Source: CAVTWD01 sp963738325 (GTDB lineage: Bacteria; Actinomycetota; Acidimicrobiia; Acidimicrobiales; Ilumatobacteraceae). Taken from it: 21,867 nucleotides of DNA. The translations under genes and the position numbers were made by a program. Positions within the stretch are counted from its first letter, which is position 1. Each line of letters opens with the position of its first letter. The notes beneath the pieces are model-generated. The model did not search any database. It was not told the DNA's origin and was given only the letters and a program-made list of their open reading frames with translations. Shown here piece by piece: positions 5,817-14,939 of this stretch. Location of the stretch: assembly GCA_963738325.1 (NCBI GenBank), contig CAVTWD010000024.1, positions 1 through 21,867 on the forward strand, in the 5' to 3' direction.

Positions 5817-8766
5817 TCAGGTTGGACGCTCGCGCCGCTCGGTCGGTCGGCGAGGCTGGGAGATGGCGGTGAGGGCTCGATCGACGATCTGGGTGCGTGG
5901 GAGTGCTGCCGCCAGTTCGGTGATCTGGGCGACGACGTTCGTTCCGAGCCGCTGTGCGAGCTGCGACTGGAGCTCGTCGTAGCGGGCCACGTCGGCGCCG
6001 GTAAGCGCGGCTGCGGCCGGCGCCATGCTGGCGGCGGCCAGTAGCAGCGCCGAGGTGTGATCCTCGCCGATCTCGGGAAGGAGCTCGGCGAGGATGCGCA
6101 GGCTGGTCCACAGCTGGGTCCAGTTCGACGTGCGGCGAAGGTCGTCGATCAGCGCTGGGAACACGTCGAGCGCGTCCCTTCGATGGCCGAGTCGGACGTG
6201 GGCCGACACCAGCGCGATCCGTGCCACCTCGGCGATTTGGCTGGCGGCGCACGCTTCTGCTTCGTGGATGGCCGCGCGCAGCATCTGGATCGCGGCTGGC
6301 TGGTTGGCGGCGAGAGCGACCTCGCCGGCGGCGTAGGTGACGAAGGCGCGGTACCCGCTGGCGCCGGCGACGTCGGCGGTGACTGTCGCGTCGGTCTACG
6401 AGCTTTCGTGCGGTGGCGAGGTCGCCGGCGTAGCACGCGGCCAGCGCGGCCGTGGCCTCGGCATCCATGCGCAAGCCGATCGGTACACCTGGCACGGCGA
6501 GCAGATCGTCTAGCCGGGCGACACAGCGATCATGTTGCCCGTGGTAGAGCGCCGCTACTGCCAGTGTCAGCAGGGCGAGGGCCTGCTCGTCGCGTCTTCG
6601 CGTCCTGTTCGAGCGCAGCGACGGCGAGGTGTTCGGCGGCGTCGATGTCGCCTTGGTCGAGCGCCGCCGTGGCACCGGCGGCAAGCGCGCTGCGCGGCGG
6701 CCGCGCTTCGTAGGACGCGCTCATTTCGCCGCGATGACGGTGATCCGGGTCAGCAGCGACTCACTGGGGCGCCAGTGCGAGCACAGGCACACCGCGCAAG
6801 CAATGCGCGCGGCCATTTCGGAATGGTCGGTGGCGAGCGACCACTGCATCGCGGTGGCGACGTCGGCCTGGTGCCGTGCGAGCGCCCACAGGGCGGTTGG
6901 GTGACCGGCGCCGACGGTCTGTTGGGCGGCGTCGCCGGTGAGGTCCTGCACCCAGCGGGCATGTCCGAGGTGCGCCGCCGCCTTGTCGGGCGACGTGGCC
7001 AGCTGCTCAGCGGCGAACGCTCGTACCACGGCGAGCAGCCGGTGCTGCGGCACGCCGCGGTCGCTGTCGTGCACGGCGACGAGTGAGGCGTCGATAAGGC
7101 TGGCAGCGGCGCTCGCCGCCGAACCGACATCGATCGCGTCAGCCACCGCCTCGATGGCGGCGAGATCGAAGTCGCCGGCGAACACCGACAGTGCGGCGAG
7201 CAGCCGTTGTTCGTCGGCGTCGAGGAGCCGGTACGACCACGCGATGACCTCGCGGAGAGTTCGCGAACCGCGAGTTGCTGTGTCGCCGAGCAGGTCGAGG
7301 GGCCCGGCGAGACGGTCGAGGACAGGGCGAAGACCCAACGTGACGGCCCGGCTGGCGGCGAGCTCGACGACGAGAGGGATACCGTCGAGGCGGCGGCAGA
7401 TCTCGGCGGCCACCGCGACCTGGTCGGGGTCCATCGCGAAGCCGGGCCGGAGCCGCCGCGCACGGTCGGCGAACAGGCGCATCGCGGCGGTCAGCTCGGC
7501 CCGCTCGGGTGGGCAGTCGGGCCTGGGAACGGCGAGAGAGGAGAGCGGCAGGAGCTGCTCGGCGGCCAACCTCATCGAGCGCCGGCTCGTGGTGAGCACT
7601 CGCATCGCCGGGGCCCGGTCGAGCATCGACGCGACCAGCCGGGCGACCTCGTCGAGCACATGCTCGCAGTTGTCCAGCACGAGCAGACCGGACGCAGATG
7701 CTGAGGTACTCGACGATGCGTTCGGTGTGCGCTTCGCCGGTCGTGGCCAGGCCCAGCGCGGTGGCGACGGCGGCGGCCACCTGGCCGGGTTCGACCGCGA
7801 CCAGCTCGACGACCGTGGCCGGCAGGCCGAGGCGTCGACTCAGCTCCGGCAGCGTCTCAGCGACGAGCCGCGTCTTGCCGATCCCGCCGGCGCCGGTGAT
7901 GGTCACCAGGCGATGCGCCCGGACCATCCCGATCAGCCGCGCCGACTCGTCGTCGCGACCGACGAACACACCGGCTCGCGCTGCCCATGACGGCGAGGCG
8001 CGCACCCGAGACGGCAACGCCATGTCGGGGAGGTCGTGGTTGAGGATGCGCACCTCGATCGCCTGCAGCGACGGCGAGGGCTCGAGCCCGAGATCCTCGG
8101 CGAGCTGCGTGCGGTAGGCGCGGAAGGACTCGAGCGCGGCGGCGTGTCGGCCCTGGCCGTAGAGCCCGGTCATCAGCAGGCTGCGCGCCCGCTCACGTAG
8201 GGGATGCTCAACCAGCATCGCCTCCAGGTCGGCGACGGCACGCGTCGGCTCGCCCAGCTGCAGCGCGATGCTCTGCTCGGTCCTCGATCGCGGCGAGGCG
8301 TAGCTCGTCGAGGCGAACCGCCTCGGCCCGGGCGAAGAGCCGATCGGCGAACTCCTCGTACGCCCGGCCGCGCCACAGTCCCAGCGCCTCGTCGAGCAGA
8401 ACGGCACCGGTGGAGACGGTCGTCGCAACCGCCGCTTCGGCCACGAGCGCCTCGAACCGTCCGCAGTCCACGGACCCAGGCTCGGCGTCGAGGACGTAAC
8501 CGGCCGGTTCGGAACGCACGCAACCGTCACCGAGCGTGTGGCGGAGCCTGGACACGAGGGTGTGGAGCGCCGGCAGCGGGGCCTCCGGCAGTCGTTCGGC
8601 CCACACAGCCTCAACCAGGGCGTCGGGCGCAACCGGCCGGCCCCGCGAGACGAGGAGGGCCGCCAGAACGGCTCGCTGGCGGCCACTGCGCACGGGCACG
8701 ACGACTCCGTCACGGCGCAACCTGCAGCGCGCCGAGCACCCCGAAGCTGTGCGTCGAGTCAGGCAT
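5817..8766 (-). pseudogene. AfsR/SARP-type regulator (winged helix, BTAD, NB-ARC ATPase, TPR-like), multiple frameshifts
   Basis: Joining frames gives a roughly 980-residue regulator. It starts at ATG 8766 (MPDSTHSFGVLGALQV), then, after a break near 8715, VPVRSGRQRAVLAALLVSRG and VSRLRHTLGDGCVRSEPAGY form an OmpR/SARP winged helix followed by a BTAD domain. After a break near 8280 come ESFRAYRTQLAEDLGLEPSP and the Walker A segment ITGAGGIGKTRLVAE. After a break near 7695 comes LLVLDNCEHVLDEVARLVAS (Walker B), LTTSRRSMRLAAEQL and GIPLVVELAASRA, typical of NB-ARC/STAND ATPases. The helical-repeat C-terminus passes through further breaks near 6722, 6590 and 6392 and ends at 5817. SARPs activate nearby genes; the divergent methyltransferase is the obvious target. 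Each frame has clear coding character, so the lesions are recent or artefactual. Confidence 0.8.
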
Positions 8767-8887
8767 CCACCCACGAAGTCTGGCCGTCTACCGCCCGGGT
8801 GCCAACCGCCCCGACAGTAGGACGAAACCGACGTGAAAGTCCCGGCGATCACACTGCGAACGACACGCACGATCCAAGGAGGCAGTC

Positions 8888-10001
8888 ATGGCTCTCGACA
8901 CGACCCACGACAACGCACCGCACGACGCGACAGATGCTGATCTCGACATGCAGCGGGTGGGCGAGTTCGCAGAGCAGGTGGCACGAACGGTGACCGGGGC
9001 AGCCACCACGGCGATGATGCTGGTCGGTGACCGCCTCGGCCTCTACGGCGCGATGGCCCGCTCCGGCGCCGTCACCCCCGCCGGCCTGTCCCGTGCGACG
9101 GGGACCCATGAGCGCTACGTGCGGGAGTGGCTCGCCCAACAGGCCGCCGCCGGCGTCGTCACCTACGACGCCGCCGACGAGACGTTCACGCTACCCCCCG
9201 AACACGCCGCCGTTCTCGCCGGCGACGAATCGCCCGCATCGATGGCCGGCGTGGCGCCACTGCTGCTCGGGATGTACCGCGGCGCCGACCGCATCGTCGA
9301 CGCCTTCCGCACCGGCCACGGCGTCGGCTGGGGGGAGCAGGATCCGGCGATCTTCGAGTCCACCGAGCGGTTCTTCCGCGTCGGCTACCGCAACAACCTC
9401 GCCAGCGAATGGATCCCCCGTCTCCACGGCATCGCCGCCCGCCTCGCCGCCGGGGGCCGGGCCGCCGACATCGGCTGTGGCTACGGCGCCGCGCTGATCC
9501 TGCTCGCCGAGGCGTTCCCCACGGCAAGCTTCGTCGGCTACGACCCCCACGGCCCGTCCGTCGAGACCGCCCGCCAGCGCGCCAGCACCGCCGGCGTCGG
9601 CGACCGGGTGCGCTTCGAGGTCGCCGACGCCACCTCCTACCCGCCCGACGGCTACGACCTGGTGTGCTACTTCGCCACCCTCCACGACCTCGGCGACCCC
9701 GTCGGCGCCGCCTCCTACGCCCGCACCGCGCTCGGCGCCGGGCGGGTCGCTGATGCTCGTCGAACCGAACGCCGCCGACGACCTCGCCACCAACCTGGCC
9801 ATCAACCCCGGCGCCGCCCTCAACTACGCCGCGTCGACGTTCCTGTGCACCCCGAACTCGCTCGCCCAGCCTGTCGCCCTCGCCCTCGGCGCCCAAGCCG
9901 GCGAGCCACGGCTGCGGGCCGTGCTCCAAGAAGCCGGCTACAGGACCATCCGCCGTGTCGCCGCCGACCGGATGAACATGGTCATCGAAGCACGACCGTG
10001 A
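8888..10001 (+). CDS. SAM-dependent methyltransferase, Rv2258c-like; one frameshift
   Basis: Begins at ATG 8888 with an excellent AAGGAGG (8876-8882). Residues about 25-105 form a winged-helix dimerisation domain (FAEQVARTVTGAATTAMMLV, GTHERYVREWLAQQAAAGVV). The class I methyltransferase fold follows: motif I AADIGCGYGAA (192-202), FVGYDPHGPSVE with the ribose-binding Asp at 219, and LHDLGDP after strand 4. The frame changes near 9735; the new frame reads APGGSLMLVEPNAADDLATN and ends NMVIEARP (TGA 9999-10001). The gene is one base longer than a multiple of three, so one extra base explains it. Full length about 370 residues, normal for the Rv2258c group. The substrate is unknown, probably a small metabolite. 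Divergent from the SARP regulator, 121 bp between starts. Confidence 0.85.
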
Positions 10002-10379
10002 CCGGGCGGACGTTCGGACCCCACCACTACGAGACAGGAGCCAACAATCCCCGCACATCGGCCCAGGTGCGACGGCGTCATCGTCGGCGCCCTTGTGCCG
10101 GCGCGACCAGGGTGCTGCGCGGTCCAGATTCGAACTGGACGCCGAGGGAGAACTCCGTCGCCGATGTCAACGCGGCGATCAGCCTGGCACTGACACGGTC
10201 CTGCGAGCGCGTGAACGGGTTCGACGCGGTCACGTCGGGCGACCACCGTCCCATCCTTTGCCCTGGAGCCACTCCGGATCGATGGGGAGAACTCCCAATA
10301 GTGTCGTTGACCACAGCGGACGTACCGTCAGCTCGAGAAGTCGTCAGCGCCAGGCGACGACGATCCATCTTGAGAGGAG
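10002..10379 (+). other. Gene-poor stretch with two possible gene remnants
   Basis: No intact gene. First, about 10048-10100: after an ACAGGAG-like site the frame reads PAHRPRCDGVIVGALVPA, which resembles the FAD-binding start of flavin monooxygenases (DxVIVGAxxAG) but loses sense quickly. Second, 10235-10299: the reading RATTVPSFALE followed, after a one-base shift, by RWGELPI resembles the last residues of the HD-GYP/LuxR protein at 19.6 kb (RAAATLFAMEHGLVAWGELPI). The two loci share the exact 18-mer ATGGGGAGAACTCCCAAT (10282-10299 and 19634-19651). Both readings are tentative. Confidence 0.35.
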
Positions 10380-10385
10380 ATGACC

Positions 10386-10605
10386 GTGCCGCTGATTGAA
10401 GTGAAGGTCTTCGAGGATGAGTTCGACGAGAGCGAGCGTGCCGCGTTGATCACGGCCATCACAGACGCCACCGTGTCGCTCACCGGCGAGGGCATCCGCC
10501 CCTACACCTGGGTCATCGTCGAGGAGGTGAAGAGCGGGAACTGGGGGTCTGGGCGGCCAACCGGTCAGCCTCCGCGACGTGCGAGCCATCCAAGCCGCAG
10601 ACTGA
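10386..10605 (+). CDS. 4-oxalocrotonate tautomerase-family enzyme; one-base frameshift near C-terminus
   Basis: Tautomerase superfamily members use an N-terminal proline exposed by removal of the initiator Met as the catalytic base. An ATG at 10380 would give MTVPLIEVKV, burying that Pro, whereas GTG 10386 gives (M)PLIEVKVFEDEF, with GAGGAG at the right distance. I therefore choose GTG. The body ALITAITDATVSLTGEGIRP and YTWVIVEEVKSGNWG is typical. The frame breaks at a run of five G (about 10545-10549); deleting one G gives NWGLGGQPVSLRDVRAIQAA and a TGA at 10603-10605, about 72 residues, normal length. It acts by proton transfer on keto/enol substrates, cytosolic, as an oligomer. It follows the methyltransferase direction and converges on the regulator ending at 10676. 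Confidence 0.82.
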
Positions 10606-10675
10606 CCCACCGTGCATAGCTCCCGCCTCGGGGCTGCTCCATCTGTCGCTCGTTGCGGGAATCTTCCCGGAGGTG

Positions 10676-13600
10676 TCAGCTGGCGGCGAGGGCTGCGCAG
10701 CGGGCCTGGTCGAGGGGTTGGCCGGCCTGGCCGAACCCGTGCGCTGCGGCCCGGAACCGCTGTGTTGCTCGGGTGACGTCGCCGGATGCCAGGCCGAGGT
10801 GACCGTTGACCTCTTCGACGGCGGCGTCCCAGGCTGGGAGTTGCATGACGACACGAGCCAGGTTCTCGGCGGTCGCGGCGTAGCTCGCCGCCCGGTCGAG
10901 GGCGCCGGCGCGGGCTGCGGCGATGGCGGCGGGCACCACGAAGGTGATGCGGCAGCCCGGGCATGTCTCGGCCGGGCCGTGGATGGCCAGTTCGGCGGCG
11001 TCGACGGCGGCCATCGCCGCGGCGGCGTCCGGAGCCGCCGCGACGGCGGTTCCGTAGATGCGGTCGAAGAGGTGGAAGCCGACGCTCGACTCGCGGGCGA
11101 CCTGCAGCGCCTCGCTGAGGAGCCGACCGGCGTCGGCTTGTTGTCCCTGGTAGAGGGCTACTTCGGCGCGGCGTTGCAGATCGTGGGCCTCGCCGGTCGG
11201 GGCACCGATGGAGCGGTGGAGCCGGCCCGCTTCGGCGAGGTCGCGTTCGGCGTCGCTGAGCTGGCCGGCCAGGAGGTGGGCCTCGCCGCGGAAGGTCAGG
11301 GCGAAGGCTCGACCGCGCCGGGCGCCGAGCCGGTCGGCGTCGTCGGCCAGCGAGTCGGCGAAGGCGATCACGTCGGGGTAGGGCGCGGCACCGTACAGCA
11401 GGCGTTGGGTCACGCACAGCTGCCCGTCGAACACGGCGATGGCGAGGTGCGGCAACGACGAGGTGTCACGGACATCGATGCGAAGGCTCTCGCGCAGCTC
11501 GCCCCGGGCATGCGCGGCGAGGGCCTGCGCCCATGACGCGGCGACGAGCGCGACTGGGTCCCCCAGCTCGAGTGCGAGCGTGCGGCTCTCCGCGGCGTGG
11601 GTAGTGGCCAGCCGCGGATCGGCGAGCCCGATGGCGGCGACGCCGCTCAGGGTCAGGGCCCGGGCGAGGCGGCCATCGAGACTCACGGGATCGACGCGGT
11701 TCACCGTGTGCAGTGCGCCGGCGAAGTCGCCGAGCTTCAACTGGGCGAGTGCCTGCTTGGCGCGCAGGTCGTCGGCCGCATCGCCGGCCGCGGCGGCCGC
11801 CGCCGCGTACGCCGCCGGCGCCCCGCCGGACCCGAGGGCATCGAGAGCCTCGGCTCGCAGGTGCAACCCTTCCGGGTGGTCAGGATGGTGGGCGAGCAAC
11901 CTGTCGAGGTGGCCGAGGGCGTCGGCGAACGCGCCGAGCCTGACCGCTTGGCGAGCCGCCGCCAGCAGCCAGACGGCGGCCGCATCGGGCCGGTGCCCGT
12001 CGAGCCAGTGGCGGGCGATGAGCGCCGGTGGTGCGCCGGCGCGCTCGAGACGGCGTGCCGCGTCGCGATGCACGGCGATGCGTTGGTGGGGTGGGACCCG
12101 CTGAGCGAGCGCCTGGCGGACGAGCTCATGGCGGAACCGGTAGCGGGCACCGCGGACCACGATCACGCCGGCGGCGAGCGCCACGTCAAGCAGATCGAAG
12201 GCGTCCTGCTCCGACGAGGCGGTCAGGGCGGCGACCTCGGCCGGGTCGAGGTCGCCGCCGACGAGGGCGAGGCGACCGAGCATCGCGGCGTGTGGCTCGG
12301 CGACGTCGACGAAGCGTGCGAGCGCGGCGTCGCCCGGTTCCAGGGTCATCGGCGCGTCGGTGCCGATCCTGCGGGCCAGTTCGACGAGGAAGAACGGGTT
12401 GCCGCCGGCGAGCCGCACGACCGCGTCGACGTCGGCCGGTCGCGGCGTGCCGGGCGCGGCAGCCTCGACGAGTGCTTGGGCGTCGTCGTCAGGGAGCGGG
12501 GCGAGGTCGAGCGCCATGACGTGTCCTGTGCGCGCCAGGACCGCGACGCAATGGTCGAGCGCCGCCAGGGCATGCTCGCCGCGGTAGGCGAGCACGACCA
12601 GCAATGTCGAGGGTGCCGATGCGGCGAGCTGCACCAGCACGTCGATGGTCGCTTCGTCGGCGGCGTCCACGTCGTCGACGATCAGCACGACCCCGGCGCT
12701 GCCGGCCACGCAGTTCACGACGCGACTGATCGCGGCGAGGACCTGGTGGCGGGTGAGAGCCTGCATCGTCGACCCGGAACGCCCGACCACCGACGTGAGT
12801 TCGCCCAGGACCAGGCGGGTCGCGGCGCCGAGGCGGTCGAGGATGTTGCGGTCGCGCGTCACGAGGTCCTCGACGACCGCCCCGAGCGGGGCGTACAGGG
12901 TCGCCGTCGGGCTAGCGCACGTCTGGACCGTCACGCCGCCCTCGCGACGGCCGATCATCGCCAACTGCTCGCAGAAGGCCGACTTGCCGATGCCGGCAGG
13001 ACCCCGAACGAGCAGTAGCGACGTCGGCGGTGCGCTGTCGCGCCGAAGCGCTGCGGCGACGCGTGCCAGCTCGAGCTGGCGTCCGACGAAGGCCGGGTCG
13101 GCGACGCCGAGCCCGGCCACGCACGCCTGGTACAGCGCGTCGGTCTGTGCGCCGGGCAACACGGCGAGGTCGCGCAGCAGCGCTGTGCGCAACCGTCCGT
13201 ACCATTGCAGCGCCGACGTGAGGGTTGCCGGCGGCCATCGCCGCGGCCATCAGCTCGCGACAAGCCTGTTCGTCGGTCGGCTCCAGCTCCACGAGCCGCC
13301 CCCACTCGCCGGCCCTGGCGCAACACCTCCACGTAGCGCGACCGCAACGCCCGGCGCGGAGCCTGGGTCCACTCCTCGTAGAGCGAATCGGGAAGCAGTT
13401 CGCCCCCATACGACGCCGCAGCGACACGCCATCCATCGGGGTCATGCCCTGCCAGCGCCGTGTCGGCCGCGATCATGAACTGCGCGACGTCGGTGCTGAC
13501 GGCCCGATCGGGGAACAGCGCGACCTGCCCGCGGCGCAACACCACCGCGTCGGGCGCGCCGAGTGCTCGGCGGGCGTGGTGGGCAGCCTTGCGCAGGTTC

Positions 13601-13815
13601 GCCGCCCCGGCATCGGCGTCCAGGTGCGGCCACAGCGCCTCGATGACCTGGTCGCGCGCCAGCGCGAGCCCGTCGGCGAGCGCCAGCAGCTGCACCAGCT
13701 GGGCGGAACGCATCGACGGCCACGACGCGCCGTCGATGCGGCGTTCGCCCACCACCACCTCGAAGCGGCCGAGCAGCCGGATCTGGATCGCTGTCTCGTT
13801 CGAGCGCGCCTCCAT
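10676..13815 (-). CDS. BTAD-type regulator with AAA ATPase and TPR-like C-terminus; two frameshifts
   Basis: About 1,046 residues when joined. ATG 13815 opens IQIRLLGRFEVVVGERRIDG and a winged helix (ARDQVIEALWPHLDADAGAA, NLRKAAHHARRALG), then a BTAD domain. The frame changes near 13315 (VEVLRQ to AGEWGRLVELEP) and near 13228 (AAAMAAGN to LTSALQWYGRLRTALLRDL); the rest to 10676 is a single open frame of over 800 codons. It contains AFVGRQLELARV, Walker A RGPAGIGKSAF, Walker B VVLIVDDVDAADE, the GGNPFFLVELARR sensor segment, and long alpha-helical repeats with an ETCPGC motif seen in related regulators. It should be a large ATP-dependent transcription factor. A rhodanese lies 80 bp upstream in the same direction. 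The frameshifts are confined to the BTAD region. Confidence 0.85.
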
Positions 13816-13895
13816 CTCTCACGACCTCACCACTCGCTGCTGCAATCGTAGCGACACCCGCCGGCGGCACGCCGGGGCAGTCGGCGATCGGACGA

Positions 13896-14282
13896 TCAGG
13901 CTCGAACCCGTGTCTCCACCGGCCTGCCCTGTTCCACCCATGCCTTGTAGCCGCCCTCGAGGTGGGCGACGTCGCGGTAGCCCAGCTGCTGCAGCGCGCT
14001 CGCCCCCAGCGCCGAGCGCGATCCCGACGCGCAGTAGACGATCACCCGACGTGCTGGGTCGAAGCCGTCCATGTGGTACGGCGTCGACCGGTCGGCGTGG
14101 AACTCCAGCATCCCTCTCGGCGCCAGGACCGCACCGGGGATCACCCCGTCGACGGTCTCGGTCGGTTCGCGCAGATCGACCAGCAGCACGTCGCCGCGGG
14201 CAAGCTCGTCGGCGACGTCAGCCGGGGTGAGGTTCTCGATCCCCGCCTTCGCTGCCGCCACCATGTCCTTCACCGTTTCCAT
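13896..14282 (-). CDS. Single-domain rhodanese (sulfurtransferase-like protein)
   Basis: A 128-residue cytosolic protein. ATG 14282 follows AAGGAGG with good spacing; a GTG one codon earlier is possible. Family landmarks are LLVDLREPTE (33-42), DGVIPGAVLAPRG (45-57), and the catalytic loop VIVYCASGSRSALGA with Cys84 as the persulfide-forming residue, then VAHLEGGYKAWVEQGRPVE closing the fold. Such proteins transfer sulfur from thiosulfate or persulfides to acceptors such as cyanide or thiols; the CASGSRS loop (six residues after Cys) has sulfurtransferase length. It precedes the BTAD regulator by 80 bp in the same direction and may be cotranscribed. Intact, no lesions. Confidence 0.9.
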   Translation of the reverse strand: METVKDMVAAAKAGIENLTPADVADELARGDVLLVDLREPTETVDGVIPGAVLAPRGMLEFHADRSTPYHMDGFDPARRVIVYCASGSRSALGASALQQLGYRDVAHLEGGYKAWVEQGRPVETRVRA

Positions 14283-14487
14283 CACAAGCCTCCTTCACGG
14301 GATAGTGGTCGCAGTCTCCGCCAGCCGCTGTTCCCAGAACGTTCCTCGTCCCTGCCTGTGGCCCTTCGGCGCCGCGGGCGAACGCCAGAGGTGTCATGCG
14401 CCGGACGAGTTGGTACCCCCGGCAGACCTGGTCACGGTAGAAGTCGGCGAGGTGATCCGATCCGGACGTGCGGGCCGCCATTTCGTT

Positions 14488-14912
14488 CGTCATCACCGCA
14501 GCGAGGGAACTCGACTGCGCCGGGCACGCGCTCAGGTGTGAGGGCGCGCGGCTGCGAGGCCGTGAAGCCGGCGACGTAGACGAACCTCGTCGTGCCGGCG
14601 GCGTCGGCCTGCCGGAGCAGCGCCAGGTTGCCTCGTGAGCGACGGCGTCGTAGCGGGCGCGACTGTGAGCACGGGTGATGCCGAGGGACGAGATGACCGC
14701 GTCGACATCATCGGCGACGCCTCGCAGTGTCGCCGGTTCCGTACCTGTGCGACGAACACGTCGTCGGTGAGGCGCCCGTCCGACCCCAGTTGGGGGCGGC
14801 CGTCGAACAGCGGCCGATCCCGGCCGTGCGGCGCGTGCCTTCGGTATCCTCGCGCGCCGTGGCAGCCGCGGTAGCCGGTGAAGGTCACGGTGGCCACCAT
14901 CAGCCACCCCAC
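14488..14912 (-). pseudogene. Remnant of an NAD(P)-binding SDR/NmrA-like protein
   Basis: Several short minus-strand segments in different frames line up as one degraded protein of the atypical SDR (NmrA-like) family: LGSDGRLTDDVFVAQV, then EPATLRGVADDVDAVISSLG followed by ITRAHSRARYDAVAHE, then GNLALLRQADAAGTTRFVYV with AGFTASQPRALTPERVPGAV. The order and the patterns AVISSLGITR and RFVYVAG are right for the cofactor-binding half. The glycine-rich dinucleotide motif at the start is barely recognisable (near 14885) and the C-terminal half is missing. At least two frame changes. It lies between the ATPase regulator (stop 14940) and the rhodanese, same strand. Its neighbours are intact, which favours true decay. 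Confidence 0.55.
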
Positions 14913-14939
14913 TTCGCTCTCGGGCGAGGAATGGTCACG

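Noticed and set aside
4933..6684. A 583-codon minus-strand protein across the HxlR and EthD genes
   Set aside because: Only its first part carries a real segment of the large regulator; the rest is antisense or out of frame to recognised genes.
9186..10058. Minus-strand 290-codon frame opposite the methyltransferase
   Set aside because: Extremely Arg/Gly-rich, no family resemblance, antisense to a clear gene.
8888..10399. A 503-codon methyltransferase with a long C-terminal extension
   Set aside because: Past about 9735 this frame is Arg/Pro-rich junk, while the true methyltransferase C-terminus continues in another frame to 10001.
10656..10669. CGGGAATCTTCCCG as a bidirectional terminator between convergent genes
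   Set aside because: The loop would be only 2 nt and there is no T-run on either side.
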